Program-made: the position numbers and the translations under genes
Assembly (NCBI RefSeq): GCF_910596095.1
Contig: NC_056548.1
Location: forward strand, 8,457,151 to 8,521,150
DNA from: Thunnus maccoyii
Taxonomy: Eukaryota; Chordata; Actinopteri; Scombriformes; Scombridae
Direction of reading: 5' to 3'
DNA length: 64,000 nt
The notes under the pieces: model-generated
Databases searched by the model: none
Told to the model about the DNA's origin: nothing
What the model saw: only the letters and a program-made list of their open reading frames with translations
In this document: in pieces, positions 1 to 13,800 of the stretch
Layout of the letters: each line of letters starts with the position of its first letter
Position numbering within the stretch: the stretch's first letter is position 1

Positions 1-341
1 TGGTAATGGGGGCTGACTTAGTTCTATAGATGGGATTCATCTGGCTCATCCTGGCTGCCGTCTTGCCTTCGTTCATACAACAAAAGCGCTTTCTACATGT
101 GAGGGAGCGCCATCGTTGGAACTTCTCCTCTGCTCACAGTGCAAACAAAGATCAAGTGTTCGTCTCAGTGTACAATACCGTACAACAGTCTCACATCAAC
201 ATGCAATTAGACAATAAGCAATACTCTCATAGAAGTCTTTTACAGCTGTGAACTTAACACAAAGCAGAAGATTAAAGTCACACACCTGTAAGAAAATGTA
301 GAGATTAGATTAGAAACTAAAAGTTAGTAGTTTTGGCTTAC
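1..341. other. STXBP5 intron at window edge
   Basis: Minus-strand intron sequence downstream of exon 22. No further STXBP5 exon or other gene was seen here; the 73-codon open frame at 30-251 on the plus strand resembles nothing known. Confidence 0.6.
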
Positions 342-1847
342 CCTGGTCTGGCTTTGGCTCACTAGACGAGCTAATTTTCCGTGACATCTTGGCTGTAAAA
401 GAAACAAATACCCCTATTTTATGAGTAAAGAATAACGGCGAAAAATGGAAATGTTGTTGAAAAATTAAAAGGTTTTCAAATTAATTACAATCGATGATTC
501 ATCATTTCAGTCATTTGTGACATAGTTTTTACTGTGAAAATCAGTGCACAATTATTTCAAAAGTCAGGATTTTCAGTTATACTTGAGAGTGGTGATACAT
601 ACTGTAGGACAACTGTTGAGGACGTACATACTGTACATATATGCTGCACATGGGAAAACTCTTATTTTGTGAGCGTAAGAAGACCCTGCAGTCCTTTAAC
701 AGAAATGTTTTGATTCCAAAAACATTTTAATTGATTTTGGTTAGTTCTTCTCACTTTGTTGTTTGCTACCAGGAGCTTTGCCAAATTGTATAAAATCCCA
801 AAAGTTGCCTGTTGCAGCCTATAACCACCCTAAAGAGAAACCCTGAGAATACAAATGAGGCTTAGAAGCATCACAGACAACCAAAGGGCCTGTAATATCA
901 AACAAAGCAAGGAGCAGTCAGGAAATAAGGTAATTATAATTCAGTGAACATAGTTATGCAAAGAGAGTAGGAGGAGGAAAAAAAAAATCAGTGGGTAGCC
1001 AAACAGTTAACACTGCACTGAAGCCCTGGAATCAGAAACACACACAAGTGTCTACAGTCGAAGAGAAATGATTCACTTGCACATTTAAGTGACATGGTTA
1101 GACATTAGTACTGTAAAGAATGAGGCGTGAAGCAGATTTTCTATGCTTCTGACTTAGTAAAAGGTAACATTTGCCCATTTGGTATGATATTTTCAATCCG
1201 CAGTTTTGTAACAACAGCCAACAGCATTTTGGCAGAAATTATGCATAGAAAATCTGAGGCCTGAAATTTCAAAAGATTTCCTGTCATGCATTTGATAAAG
1301 AATCCTGATTAATTTCATAAATCAACTATGAGAGCCCCATACCATATGATTAGCGAAAACACATTTCTTGAATGCACTTCTTTCTTTCATTGGCACAAGA
1401 TGCACAGACTGACGTAGGATTAAGGCACAGTGTGGTTAGAACGCCGCCATTCAAAGAGAAAGAGTGAGTAATCGGAAGAAATACGTTTGGATGATACAGT
1501 ACCAAAGTCATTGGCAACCGTCTTGGAAAAGCGTCTGCTTTTGAACTTCACTGAAAATAAGGTTCAAAAAGACAAATGAATAACTCCAGCCATTTTATAA
1601 ATGCTTACATTTAAGGGGATATGCAGCTTTTAACAAAACAATACCCTTGTCTATGAACTTCTGTTTACGTTCATCATCAGAATTGCAGGGCGAGGTAGAT
1701 CCTACGTGACAAAGAGCAGCATTTGAAAGAGATGTATTTCAAAATAATAAAATGATTAGTTTTTGAGACTTCAGAGAGGCTTACCTGAAGTAGGTGATTT
1801 GCAGCGGTCCTCTGAGGTGTTGGACCCATCGTTGGAATCACAGGGTG
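342..1847 (-). CDS. stxbp5: STXBP5 exons 19-22: small exons of the hypervariable linker
   Basis: Four tiny exons, 1785-1847 (63 nt), 1645-1701 (57), 1503-1550 (48) and 342-392 (51), encode about residues 694-766. They read in turn CDSNDGSNTSEDRCKSPTS, a SPCNSDDERKQKF acidic/basic piece, KFKSRRFSKTVANDF, and AKMSRKISSSSEPKPDQ. They align with the mammalian region around CKSPTSGSSSPHNSDDEQK and ANDIAKMSRKLS. All begin and end in the same phase, so each can be skipped without a frameshift. In mammals this linker is alternatively spliced to give s, m and b isoforms. The intron after exon 22 runs to the window edge. Confidence 0.88.
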
Positions 1848-4800
1848 CTGTAATTAAACATAGCAGAATGAATCCGACTCACATTAGCAACTCGTACTAA
1901 TTCTAAGTCAATTCCTGCAGTACACATGGTTAAAAAATAAAAGGGTAACCTATTTGAACAAAGGTAGGGATAGCTGCACATACAGTGTAGTAAATAAGCC
2001 GCACTTGAGTTAAATTCACAAATCTACTGCAATACTGTTCAGTAAAGGTGCCAGTGTTTGTCTAGTAAAACAAATGACAGGTTTTAAAGATACACTGCCT
2101 GATTTTGTTATAGCTCCCCTCAAGTACTGTCCCTGCTCATTGTTATTGAAACTCAACTGTGAATTTAAAAAATTTAAAGACAAAAAAGAGGATGTGGGGA
2201 TGCTATATCAAAATCCAGGAGTGTAAATTTATTACAAAAAGGGAATACTCAGAGGAGAAAAATTATACTGTAGGAGGAATAGAAATTCTGACACAACATG
2301 ACTTACTGAGGTGAGATGTTTTGTGATGTGATGTGAGGCGTAGTTTTTTCATAGACTCAGAATACAAGTTAGAAAGTCTCGACATGCAAGACGTTGAAGA
2401 CACAGTTGGAATGTCTTAACCAAATCACAGAGAGAGACCAACAATAAAAACAGTCAGAAAGAAAAATGATCAGAAATTATAAGTGACAAAGTGGAGAAAG
2501 CTACGAGTCTCGGAGGCTTGCTGCTAAAATTTAAACAACTGAAATTAAACACTAAGAGTAAAATCAATATTTCTGAAGTTTGCACCAGTAAAAAAAAAAA
2601 AAAGCTGTTCACTGCAGAAAACGCAAATGAAAGCATCTTGAATCTAGCACCAAGCCACTGAGACTGAAAAGGATGAATGCAAACAGTGAATGATAGGATG
2701 TTAAAGAGAGGGAAAAAAACACGATAAAAAGACATGAAAGAAACTAAAACAAACAAGTAAACACGGCTTATGTATTGTTTTATTATTCAAACAAATCAAA
2801 AGATGATTCTATTACAGCAGAGCAGCTTTGATACAGCATATACTCCGAGTGCACAGATCACTAACATGCATGCTCCACTGTCCAATTGAACAGATGGAGA
2901 ATCTGTCAGTGATGCCCCCTGCTGAGGGAGAGGAGCTACTGCAGGGGGCGGCGCTCATGGTGCGAAGTCGAGGCGGCTGCCAAGCGTCAGCCCTCCCTCT
3001 CTAACCCACCTCTAAAAGCCAGAGTCAGGGCCATTCAGCTAACTGTATCAACTGCTTTAGTAACACAGAGGAATATGACATTAGTAAAGAAATGTAGGGT
3101 TTATTTCAGGTCAGATGTGTTAGCCAAAGCGGTTCAGGTACTTAGCTACAGTATGGAGAGTGACCAACAAATTGCTGGAGTGCAGCTCACCTCCAGAGGG
3201 CTGTCGTGCTTTGCGTGGGGAATGAGGCTGCCTCTGGTACGGGTCAGACGGGCTGTACAGCTCTGATGTGCCCATGTTGAGAAGCAGAGTTTTCTGGAGG
3301 TAGTCCACCACAGCCAGGCCATTACTGTTCCCAAACACCACACTGCAACACAGCAGCGATGAGTACACTTTGGATTCAACCAATATTTTTATGTATTTGT
3401 TCTTAATAGTTGTGTGACAGGATGCTATTAGGTATAACCACCACTGTCAGGACAAGTGTGGGCATAAAGTTGAAGTGATCTCATTAAACCCATGTCAAAA
3501 TATCAAGTGTTCTGCCCGTAGAGACTTACAGGCCGTAGGAGGAGTTGATAGCCAAGCTAGTGATCGGCTGAGGCGGCTCCCCGCTAACCCACACCAGCTG
3601 GATCACCAGCTCCACCTGGTAGCCCGGAGACTGCTTCAACGGGGAGCTCCGCACCCTGCATCAAACACACAGCGGGATGAGACAGCAGGCTACACTTTAC
3701 TGAGTTCCCTGGAATAAATGATCACCTTGTGGCTAAGCTAAACTGACGATATCATCACTCATTATTATTGCTATTCCCCACTTTCCCCTTTTTTTTACTG
3801 TCAGACTGTCTTCATCACTCATAATATTTTTATAAAGAGGATTATTTCCCCAGTGTTCTGATGCTCTGATGTAGAAATTCTGTGAAGGATTTAGTAGATG
3901 ACTGGAAGAAGTTAATTTAATTTACTTAAATTATCTTTTTGGCATCAATTTTTGGTCTACTCAGTGACACAATCACATAAATGGCTGAGCCCAATTCTAC
4001 TTTTTATGCAAAATGAGCAAGACAATGTAATTGTTCATACTGGAGGCATGGTATATTGTCCCGTGGTCCATCAGAGGAGTTGCTGCCTATGGAGGGATGA
4101 GTGGGAGGCTCAGTCTCCTGAGGGCTGGAGGAAGCTCCTGGGGTTGGCAGGGTGGGGGTATGCTCCCCTCCTGGGTCAGGGGAGTCCACCTCGCCAAACT
4201 CACACTGCATTCGCACCTCCAAAAGCTAAACATAAGAAATAATGTGGGTCAAGCTCTGAAGAAGGCTGCCGAAATGTCAGCATAAAGAGTTAAGTCAGTG
4301 CTGCATAACTGTCAAAGTGCTCCTGCCTTTTTGAAAGTTTTTGTGCTTGTTTGCTGCCTACAGTTATCATGACGTCTTGTGCAGTAGAGCACACCTCCCT
4401 GCAGGTTTGAGCGAGGAAGTTACACTATAGACTGACAGTAAAAAGGCTTGACATGTTTGACCTCCACTTCTCAAAATGCCTGCAATGCATCTCTCCTACC
4501 TTGGATGAAATCATGCCAGAACCAACATTTTTCTCCGTGCTGTCACAACCTGACCTGTCTTACTGTCCCAAAAAAGAAAGGGAAACTGACTGTGTGCTCT
4601 TAAATAAAACATTTCAAGACTAAAATTTAAAAAATACAGTGTTATATAAGGATTAATTTGTCCTGCACTGTTTCTGATGCCACATTACCTGGACAATGAC
4701 TATTTACCCACCTGCACAACTTCAGTGGTGACTTCTTGTTTGCTGAATCTATAGACGATAACATGGGCTGACACCCCGGCCACACAGAGCATCCTGCTCT

Positions 4801-7800
4801 CTGGGCACCAGGACAAAGTCTGGATGGCAAACGGGTCCTCCTCTACTATATCTGTATTTGCCTTCTCCTCCTTACCACGAGCCCTCTCAAACACCTTGGC
4901 AGTCTTTAGCTTGTACAGCACTTGAAGCATTACTTTGAGAAGAGTGAAAAAAGAGGTTAGAACAATATGATAATCTACTGCCTATAGGTAATGTACCCTG
5001 GGTAGCAACCAGATCTGAATAGGATATAATGAAGTGTGTTCATGCCAACAATATTGTCCAAGGCAGCATGTAGTCCACACTGGGTGTGATATGTAGAATC
5101 ATGTAGTGAACATATTAATTTATGCAGATGATAACGTTGTGTACACTTATGTTAAAAGAGAGTAGAGGGCTGCTTCAAAACTTACTATGGCCATAGAAAA
5201 GGTCACAGAGACATTTGATCAATCTGTTGATCTGTTTCTTAGCCTAAATGTCAGAAAAACCCTGTGAATGTGCCTCTATAATATCTGAGAACAACCACTT
5301 CAATCTAGTGATTCATATTCAAGAGGAAAGAATGACTGAAGTTTAAGAGGCAAACTGAAATGATTAAAATACATCAAATACAACTTTGTTAATTTTAGGA
5401 AAAAGAGAAACTTTCTTTCCTAAATTGCTGCCAAAATATTTTATACATGACAAGGTACTTTCCTATGTACTAACTTGGAATGAGGGTACATGAAGGGCCA
5501 TTACAGCGATTACTCAATCACTTCCAAAAGTCTAGATAAAAAGTCCAAGCAATATCATGACTGCAAATGATTATATTATTCTACTGAAATGTGTCTTGTG
5601 TTCAGAACTTTGCATAATTAAGTTTCTCCTTCACAGCATGATTTTGTCACCTTGTGAGAAAATAAGACTATCTGCATGTACATTGCACTGGCTTTTACAT
5701 TTTTCATCTTTGCAGACTTCAAAGACTTTATATGGTGACATGAAAGTATGTATTATTGTTGCATGGACTGGACATTTGTATGCATTTAATTTTAACCTGA
5801 GATGGGACTGGAGATGGAAATACATTCTGAACTTTATCTAAATCTTTGGTGCACAAAATATTTCTTTATACACATTTTATACAACAACATACACAAAACA
5901 AATAACTAAAACTACTCACATGCAGAAGCATCCCAAAATTTGATCGACCCATCAGCATGTCTATTTTTGGGGGAAAAAGCACAATATTGAAAAAGAATAT
6001 AACCTAATTTGTTCACAGTGCAACAAAATCAAAGTTGTGCATGAATCATCAATTACTAACCCAGTGATTATGATCTCTGGGTAACTTTGTGTGCCTTGGC
6101 CCCAGTTCCCCCCACTAATGGGCCATTCCTGTAAAAATGAGAAAAACATGTTAAATTAATAAATGTACTACTATGAAACTTCTTTCTGCATTGCTACCAG
6201 TTTCTAAATATACAAATGTCTCTTAAAAATTCCAATGTCTCATTCATTTTAACCAAGATTAGACAGAGGAGTAGCCTACCTTCTTGCTGTAACCTTGTCT
6301 CTTTTGCCGGCTGCCAATGGAGTAAAGTGCAGGAACAAGTTCAGCAGGGCAGTCGGCAAAGTACTCACAGCAGGTCACTGGTGACTCATGGATAGTCAGA
6401 GGATATGGATTCTCAAATATCGGGTACCTGTCAAGGAAATGTGCCATAAGTTAAATCTGAAAATAAATTGCATCACCATTAATGTACCTCTCTTAGTTTC
6501 AAAACATCCACAATGAGATGGGAGGAAATTTAGGTATTTGGGGGAACTATTGGACATAATAAATCAAACAAAAACAAAGACTGTATATTCACTGATTAAG
6601 TTGTTATACACACCCACTGACAGTGTAAGATGTAACAGCATTAAAATGCTAACACTTTATCGGGAGAGGAAAGGCAGATATTTGGAATAAAATTGCCCTT
6701 TTTTGAATATAGTTGGCATATAATGATAAATAGAGGCAAAATATACCCCAGTAACAAAGAAACATTAATATTAAAGTAAAAAGAAAAACATAGTCCTTAA
6801 CAACAAATCAATTCCATTTGGGATAAGAAAGATAAATTACACATTTAAAACTTTTATCGAATATTTGAAATATAGGAGTAGCTAAAAAACAGACATAAGT
6901 GACTGTGACAGGTCGTGTGTATTCTATAAACATTCAATAGTACAGTTTCAAAGAGATTGATCATGACTTAGTCATTTTTTTCACCCACATATTTATTAAA
7001 TTAAATCTATTTAAATTGGAAATGTCTACTTAGCTGACTAAAATGATCAATATAATATATAATTAGCATTCTCTTGCTGACTCATAGTGTTTATCTGTAT
7101 ATTATACTCTTTTACATGCACATCACAAAATACTAAATAAATATTAAACCCTGTTTAGAAAGCAAAATACTCACCCAATCTGCCCGAGGTCTATTAAAAC
7201 TAAATCCCTCTCGAGGAGGACCACCACAGCATAAGGCTCCTGAAAGTCTGCCAAAAAAAAAAGACAAAAAACAGACAAAACAGCACAAAATTAACAGAGA
7301 TAATGATGTCATTTCATTGGGCTAATAAAGACTGAAGTGTTGCAGCTCACCATTTGGATATGGAGTTTCACACAGCGTTAGGAAATCTACAATGGGGTAG
7401 TCCATCTCCAGGACGGCAGTGCTCTTTCCATGCATCACAGTGAGACAGGCTCTTCTCCCCACGGTATCGTAAGACAAACCTCCAGATAGGACCATGAATG
7501 GGTCCCTGAGTTCAGGAAACACACACACACAAACATTTTAATTACTTATTCAGTCGTTTGTTTTTTGTTGTTGTGAGAGTGAAAAGCTACTAGGTCCAAT
7601 CAATGGTAAATGGATAAAGAGGGACACCAAAATTTTACTGTTGTGCTTTCTCTGGAGATGATTTGGCCCCATTTCAAGAAAGTCTATGATGGGAAAAGCC
7701 TACTTTTCTTAATTATAACGACAAACCTAGATTAATCCCTATCTTCTAATACCTGAGAAAAAAGAATTCCAGTAGATTATGGCATGGCTAAGGGATAATT

Positions 7801-10800
7801 AGATCAGTTTCAGTGAAATAGCGCTTTCATGCCCGCATCAATTCTACAAAAGGCCAGCATATGGGAAAAGCTTTGTTTTTAATTTCTTTCTCACGTGAAA
7901 CATGAAAATGAATCATCAGTAGACAACAGACTTTTGTCCTTTTATTTTGTCCTCTTGATGTAACGTGCTTGATCACAATGAATAATTTGTCACGATCAAA
8001 AATCAGTTATCGCACAATCGCAGCAAAACAAAGCTTATGAGAAAAAAACATGTTACAAACAAAAAGGGCCTCGACAGATTTCCAACTAATTTTCACCAGC
8101 GTGAGGACGGTCAACAGGACTGGCCTGTTAAGATATATGCCATGATGTTAGAATAACAGGAAAGGCTGCTTTCAGTACAGGATATGGATCCAAAACACTG
8201 TCGGTAAGACACAGGATGGGTGGAGACTTGCTACCGTCCACCATCACACTTACCCAGCCCTTGTTGTTTTGTACTCCACCTTCAGGATAGGCTTGCATGG
8301 TTCTGGCTTTTTTCCATCCTTAGGCTGCTTTCCTAGTGGAGGTAAAAAAAAATGCACATCATTTAATTTTGCAGAAGTACAGGCAAAGTGTGCACAAACA
8401 GTAGAAAGTGGTGTAAATATTACTGTACACACGGGGACATCTGTTTTGTACATCTCTAAGATTGGTAGACTTTGAGCTACAATATGTGCTTTTACAGACA
8501 TGGGTGGTTTCCATTCAATATGCCTGTGTGTGTGTGTGTGTGTGTGTGTGTAAACAATTGTGTGTATACAACAGTTCCTACCATGTGGTGTGATGATCTG
8601 TGCAGGCTTGGCTGGAGCTCGTACATTCCATGTGGTCAAAGTGCCATCAGAGTGGCTGCAGACAAACTGTTTACCCTCATGGTGCCAGGCGACTGAGTGG
8701 ATTGCCTGGAAGACACACAGCAGCACATCATGAGTGTGTGACACATGAAGTAGATAGACATTTTTACAGCTGGGGGCACTGATATATTTGTAGCAGCTCT
8801 GTGTGCAACCTGTTTAAACATTCATTCCTGTGATATTCTCTGTTTTTCTTACTGTCCACGAATACACATGAATAGACCAAAAGCAAAAGTGCGTTAGTCA
8901 TCTCTCAATATTTTCCGACTTCCCTAGACTGTCTGTGGCTCTCAGCCCCAAGAACGTTTGATTCTCCTGGAGACATAAATCTTTAAAAATGGGTCACGGA
9001 TGTAAAGTTGCAACGACTAAATCATTTCTTAAAAAACTGGGCACTTTTACTCAACTACTCAGACAGGAGTATGTGATTGTTTATTTAAGTTTCCTGCACC
9101 TTTCTGGTGTCCAGCCCATATGGGCTTACAAGACACTAAACAATAATAACCAGGATGGCCACATGACAAATCACGATGTCCAGTTCCACAGAGAACAGAG
9201 AGAATATTTCAGAGCATTCGGTTTATATGGCAGAAATGTCCTGATATGACGGATATGATATGATGTTCTCTGACTTAGCTGCCAAGCATCTCCTGTAAAT
9301 CTCACCAAAACAAAAATCTACAAATTAAAAAGCCAACTCAACATATCAGCTTCTGACAACGAAAACAGATCAAGATTTTTCCAAATTGGATCTAATTCCT
9401 CAAGTCACTGTACAAAGGGCAATGAAATACAAAATGAAATTCATACTCGACAACACCAAGATCATAAAAAAAAAGACATGAATGTTGCTCTTCAGGAATA
9501 TATTTATACCTGCCAGCAGTAAAGTACCAGTTCTTAACTGAGTACACAAGGACCTTTGCCTTCTCTGTAAATTTAATTTTACATGTGGTTCTGTGTAGTA
9601 ATCGTCTTTAATTAGAATGTAGTTTCTAAGCTTCAGTTTCTTATAAATGTCCTCCTTCTATTGTTCGTTGTTAATAGTTTTTCTTTGACTGTATTTATAT
9701 TACACTGCAGGTTATTCCTGAAAATAGAATTCAAATCAGAAAAGAGAAAATACTGCAGCGACCTCTCTCGACCAAGGATAACTGTTAGCTCAGTCCCAGT
9801 TAAAGATCTTTCTGGTCAGTCTTTCCTCCGGAAACTGAATAATATATGGTTGTTCTGCTCTTCGCGTTGCTTTCTAAAATGTATAATCTGTGTTTTGTCA
9901 CTATTAATGGTCAGTCTCCATTTACTACACCATAAATTCAAAATATTTTACATTTCTTGTACATTAATCTGTCACTGCAACCAACACTATATCATCAGCA
10001 TATAACAAAACGCTTAAATTCATATTATCAATCACTATACCTAGATTGGCCTGCTTAATTTCTTTAGCCAAGCAATTACATAAAGGGCAATAATGTCGGG
10101 GAAAGTATATCCCCCTGCTTCACTCCAAATGGAGTAGGAAACCAGCCAGTGTTTATTAAATAAATTAAATTATTGAACTGCAAACACAAAACTGGGGCTT
10201 TGTAGGAGTAAATGCTGTGTTTTTTGGGACTATTTTCAGACGGGGATTAATACAGATTTAGTGACACTAGCGAGTACACACAGCAGCAGGATGCATGTGG
10301 AATTGACACAAAATAAACTACAATGCTCATCGTAAAAAAAGGAACATGTCACACAGCACAACAGTGCAGTTTATGTGTTTTTTTAGTAGTTTTTGGAGTA
10401 GAGCTCAGCCTTTGGTTACATAGGCAATACTTTGAATTTCATGGGATCAATTCATTGTTGATTCTGGTCTTTTCATGGCATTTGTTGACAATAACAAAAA
10501 TATAGAATATCGCCAGACTAATCCTTTAACAGTGCTAGGGTACTATATTTTTTTCTGCTTTAAAAATGCTTCTCATCTTCTTGAAGAGCAAGTTGATTAG
10601 GAAGTTGGCATTATAATCCACAAACTTGTTTCTGTTTTTCTTGTATTTCTGGTTTCACAACATTAAAACATTTGTGAGCCACATGTGATGGAAGAGTAGA
10701 TTATGCAAAACATGACAAGACCAAACATATTGCTGAGACAATAGTCAGGAAACCCTGAACAAACTAACTAATACCCACACAAGAGTTCAGAAGAAAGGAA

Positions 10801-13800
10801 ATATTACCTTACCTCATCATAATTGTAGCGGTAGTCAGCTTTTTTGCACTTCAAATCCCACAACACTACTACGCCACACTCAAATCCAATCAGGAGCTGC
10901 AACAACAAGAGAAGCAAAGCACAGCTCAGCTGACTGCAATAAAACCACATTCTGGCATATATAACTGAGCCTGGAGTTAATCTGGCTGTATCGTCGTCAC
11001 TGTCTCTCAAGCTCATGTTCAGGATGGATCATTTTTAACAATATTTATACACTTTATGTGCATAAGTTCTCAATCATTTCCTAGGATGTTTCTTTGAAAG
11101 AACTATGTAATTTGGTACTAATTATTGAGAAAATTGACAACGTCCTTGGCCAGTAAAAATAATACACTAAGTACCAACTAATTTATTGACTTAGGTGTAC
11201 CAGAAAATTCTGTAGCAGATGTGTAGTTGATTTCCAGAGGAATTTCCATAAAATAGCAGCTTAAATCTATATGAATTCCATTACAAGGGATCCAACTAAG
11301 AACCACTAAATACTGGAATATTGGAAAACTGAATTTTCAATATTTTTTTGACTTGAATGCCTTCCTGCATGTCATTAACAACTATACACACACACACACA
11401 CACACAAAAAAAAACATTTTCGGTTGACCTTCTGTGCTGACTTTTGGTTATGCTGGCAAATAGATGGAATGAATTATTTGGAAGGCAGCCAATTGAACAC
11501 AGTCTTATTTTTTCTATTTAATTTTCCATGTGACTCTTAAGAAATTACAGTAACATATATGTGCCTTTCAAGGGAATTACCAGGAAACTATGGAACTTGT
11601 AAAACTAAGAGTTAACTAACAATATAAAATAATAAAAATAAATTAATATAAAAACCTAAATCAATCATGATAAATAAATACTTTGTGACATTAAATACAG
11701 ACAAAAACCTTCAAATGAGCAGCATTAACTTGTTAACTTGTTGCATATCTCCACCTCTTCTGCAACACATTTCTTTCTTTAACATTGATGAAGTTTACAG
11801 TAAAATAAAACCTACTGCTCTTTGATTCTGACACCAAAATCTGATGTTTAACATTGATGTTTTAATTAGCTGAGAATGTTCAGCTATCATTCTACATTGT
11901 AGTTGCACAAGGCGTATTGACGTTGTGTCGTCTGTGTTGGGCCAGTTATCCATAGAAAAGTACACCACCGCATGACAAAAAAATGTGTGATTTTGTGTTA
12001 GGTTTTTAGGGTAAAAACATATCTCTGTTCCATTATCAGTTACCTTTCCTTCATCCATGGGGTTATCACTGATGTGCACAACAGGCCCTGGGTGTGTCTT
12101 GGTGGATCTGTGCAAGTTTAAGGGGGAGAAGAGGCAGACAGAAACAGATAAAGTGTGTGTAAATATAAGAATATTTACATTTTGTGGGTCATGTATACCT
12201 GATCAGTAAAATGTAAATGACGCTTGTTTAAAACATACTGTGTAGTGTTTAGAGGGAGAGGAAGATAGGAAGCCAATTAGGGAAGTAGTCCAAAAAGAAA
12301 AACAAAAACAGTAAAAGTAGAAAACCTCAGGTCGTGCGCAAAAGAAAAACAGCGTGTTTATAAGATGAAAATGTGCATCAGTGCAACAGAAGATAGAGAC
12401 ACGACATATGAGAGAGACAAACAAGAGAGAGAGAGGGAGTGGGGTCACATGAGGGTCTATGAGAGATTATAGTATGTGGAGACAGCATCACCGTGGCAAC
12501 AGAGCAAGGGGCATGGAGGAAGTGAAGGTCTGGCCTAAAGAAAGTGTTGCTGCCTCTGAATGTGGTCTGGCTCCAGTGGCTAATGATCTCATTGCTGCTG
12601 ATGAGTCGATACAGTCGGAGATGTGGCAGTGAATAAAAGGACAAGGATAGACTGGAATACGAACTCCAGTCCCTAATCACCACAATGTGATGCAGCACTA
12701 AAATAAAGAAGCACTTTAATTAAGAATAATGCTAATACATGTGCGTATACAGTATATTTTATAGTCTTAAAAACTATTATGGATTTTGACTGAAAAGGTA
12801 GGAAAACAGTATTTTACAAGAACAGTTTAAGCTGACTTAAAGTGGATTCGCCTTAAACTACAACACTAAATAAATATGATTATTAGGACCATGCACTGTT
12901 TCTTCCCACTGCAGGAAACCTCAAGCATGAATCCACTAAGACCTGTGAAGCGCTGTGTTTTACATTTCATACTACTTTTCTTTATTCATGCCGTCTACAT
13001 CCCCACAGTCAGACAGCCAAAATCATTTCCCATCTCCACTGTCTGCTTTTGAGACATTTATCTTAGCTGATGGCACACTTTGGTGTCCTGACACTTTCAA
13101 CTGCTAGATCTAAAACAGCAATTTATCAGATTCCACCACCAGCCTCACACACATCTTTATACACTGCTTCCAATTTTAGCTGCCAGTCAATGTCTGCAAT
13201 TATTTTTTTCAGCTCACTGGTAGCTGCTAGAAAAATTACATGGAAAGTGTAACTTCTACTGGCGAAAGTCTTTCATTTTTGTCACAGTACCAATTTTCAG
13301 TGCCAATCCTCGCACAGAATCAGGTTCTGCAATACTAATATAACAAGACATGCAATGCTTACTGTTCAGAACATTGGGTGACACAGATTTCATCCACAAA
13401 AATCTAATTTTACCTGCATGTGGTGCTTGCCGAGTTATATATGCGGTACAACATTTAGCAGTGCAAAGGATGTGATGTGATGTTCCTTGTGATCCTTACA
13501 GTGGGTGTTTACACGGGGGAGTGGGTGACACAGGATAAGTCACAAGGGTTATAAAGTAGGCACTTCTTATCACAGATGTTCTGTTAAATCAGGCTGCAAA
13601 CACCTCCAGAAGTCTCTACAGAAAGTTCTGGCATAACAGAATCACCACCTCCAAACCGCCTTCAGACCGATCAGAACTACAGTATTCTCGTTTAACAGGA
13701 CACACTGTCTTTGCCAACACATTCCTTTACGTTTCAGAGTTTCCTGTTTGAGTGTCAACTTCACAAGTGCACAAAGAAGATATGCAAATGGCCGCTAAGG

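Noticed and set aside
9661..10005. 114-codon plus-strand frame
   Set aside because: Antisense to the LINE remnant; no meaningful similarity in this direction.
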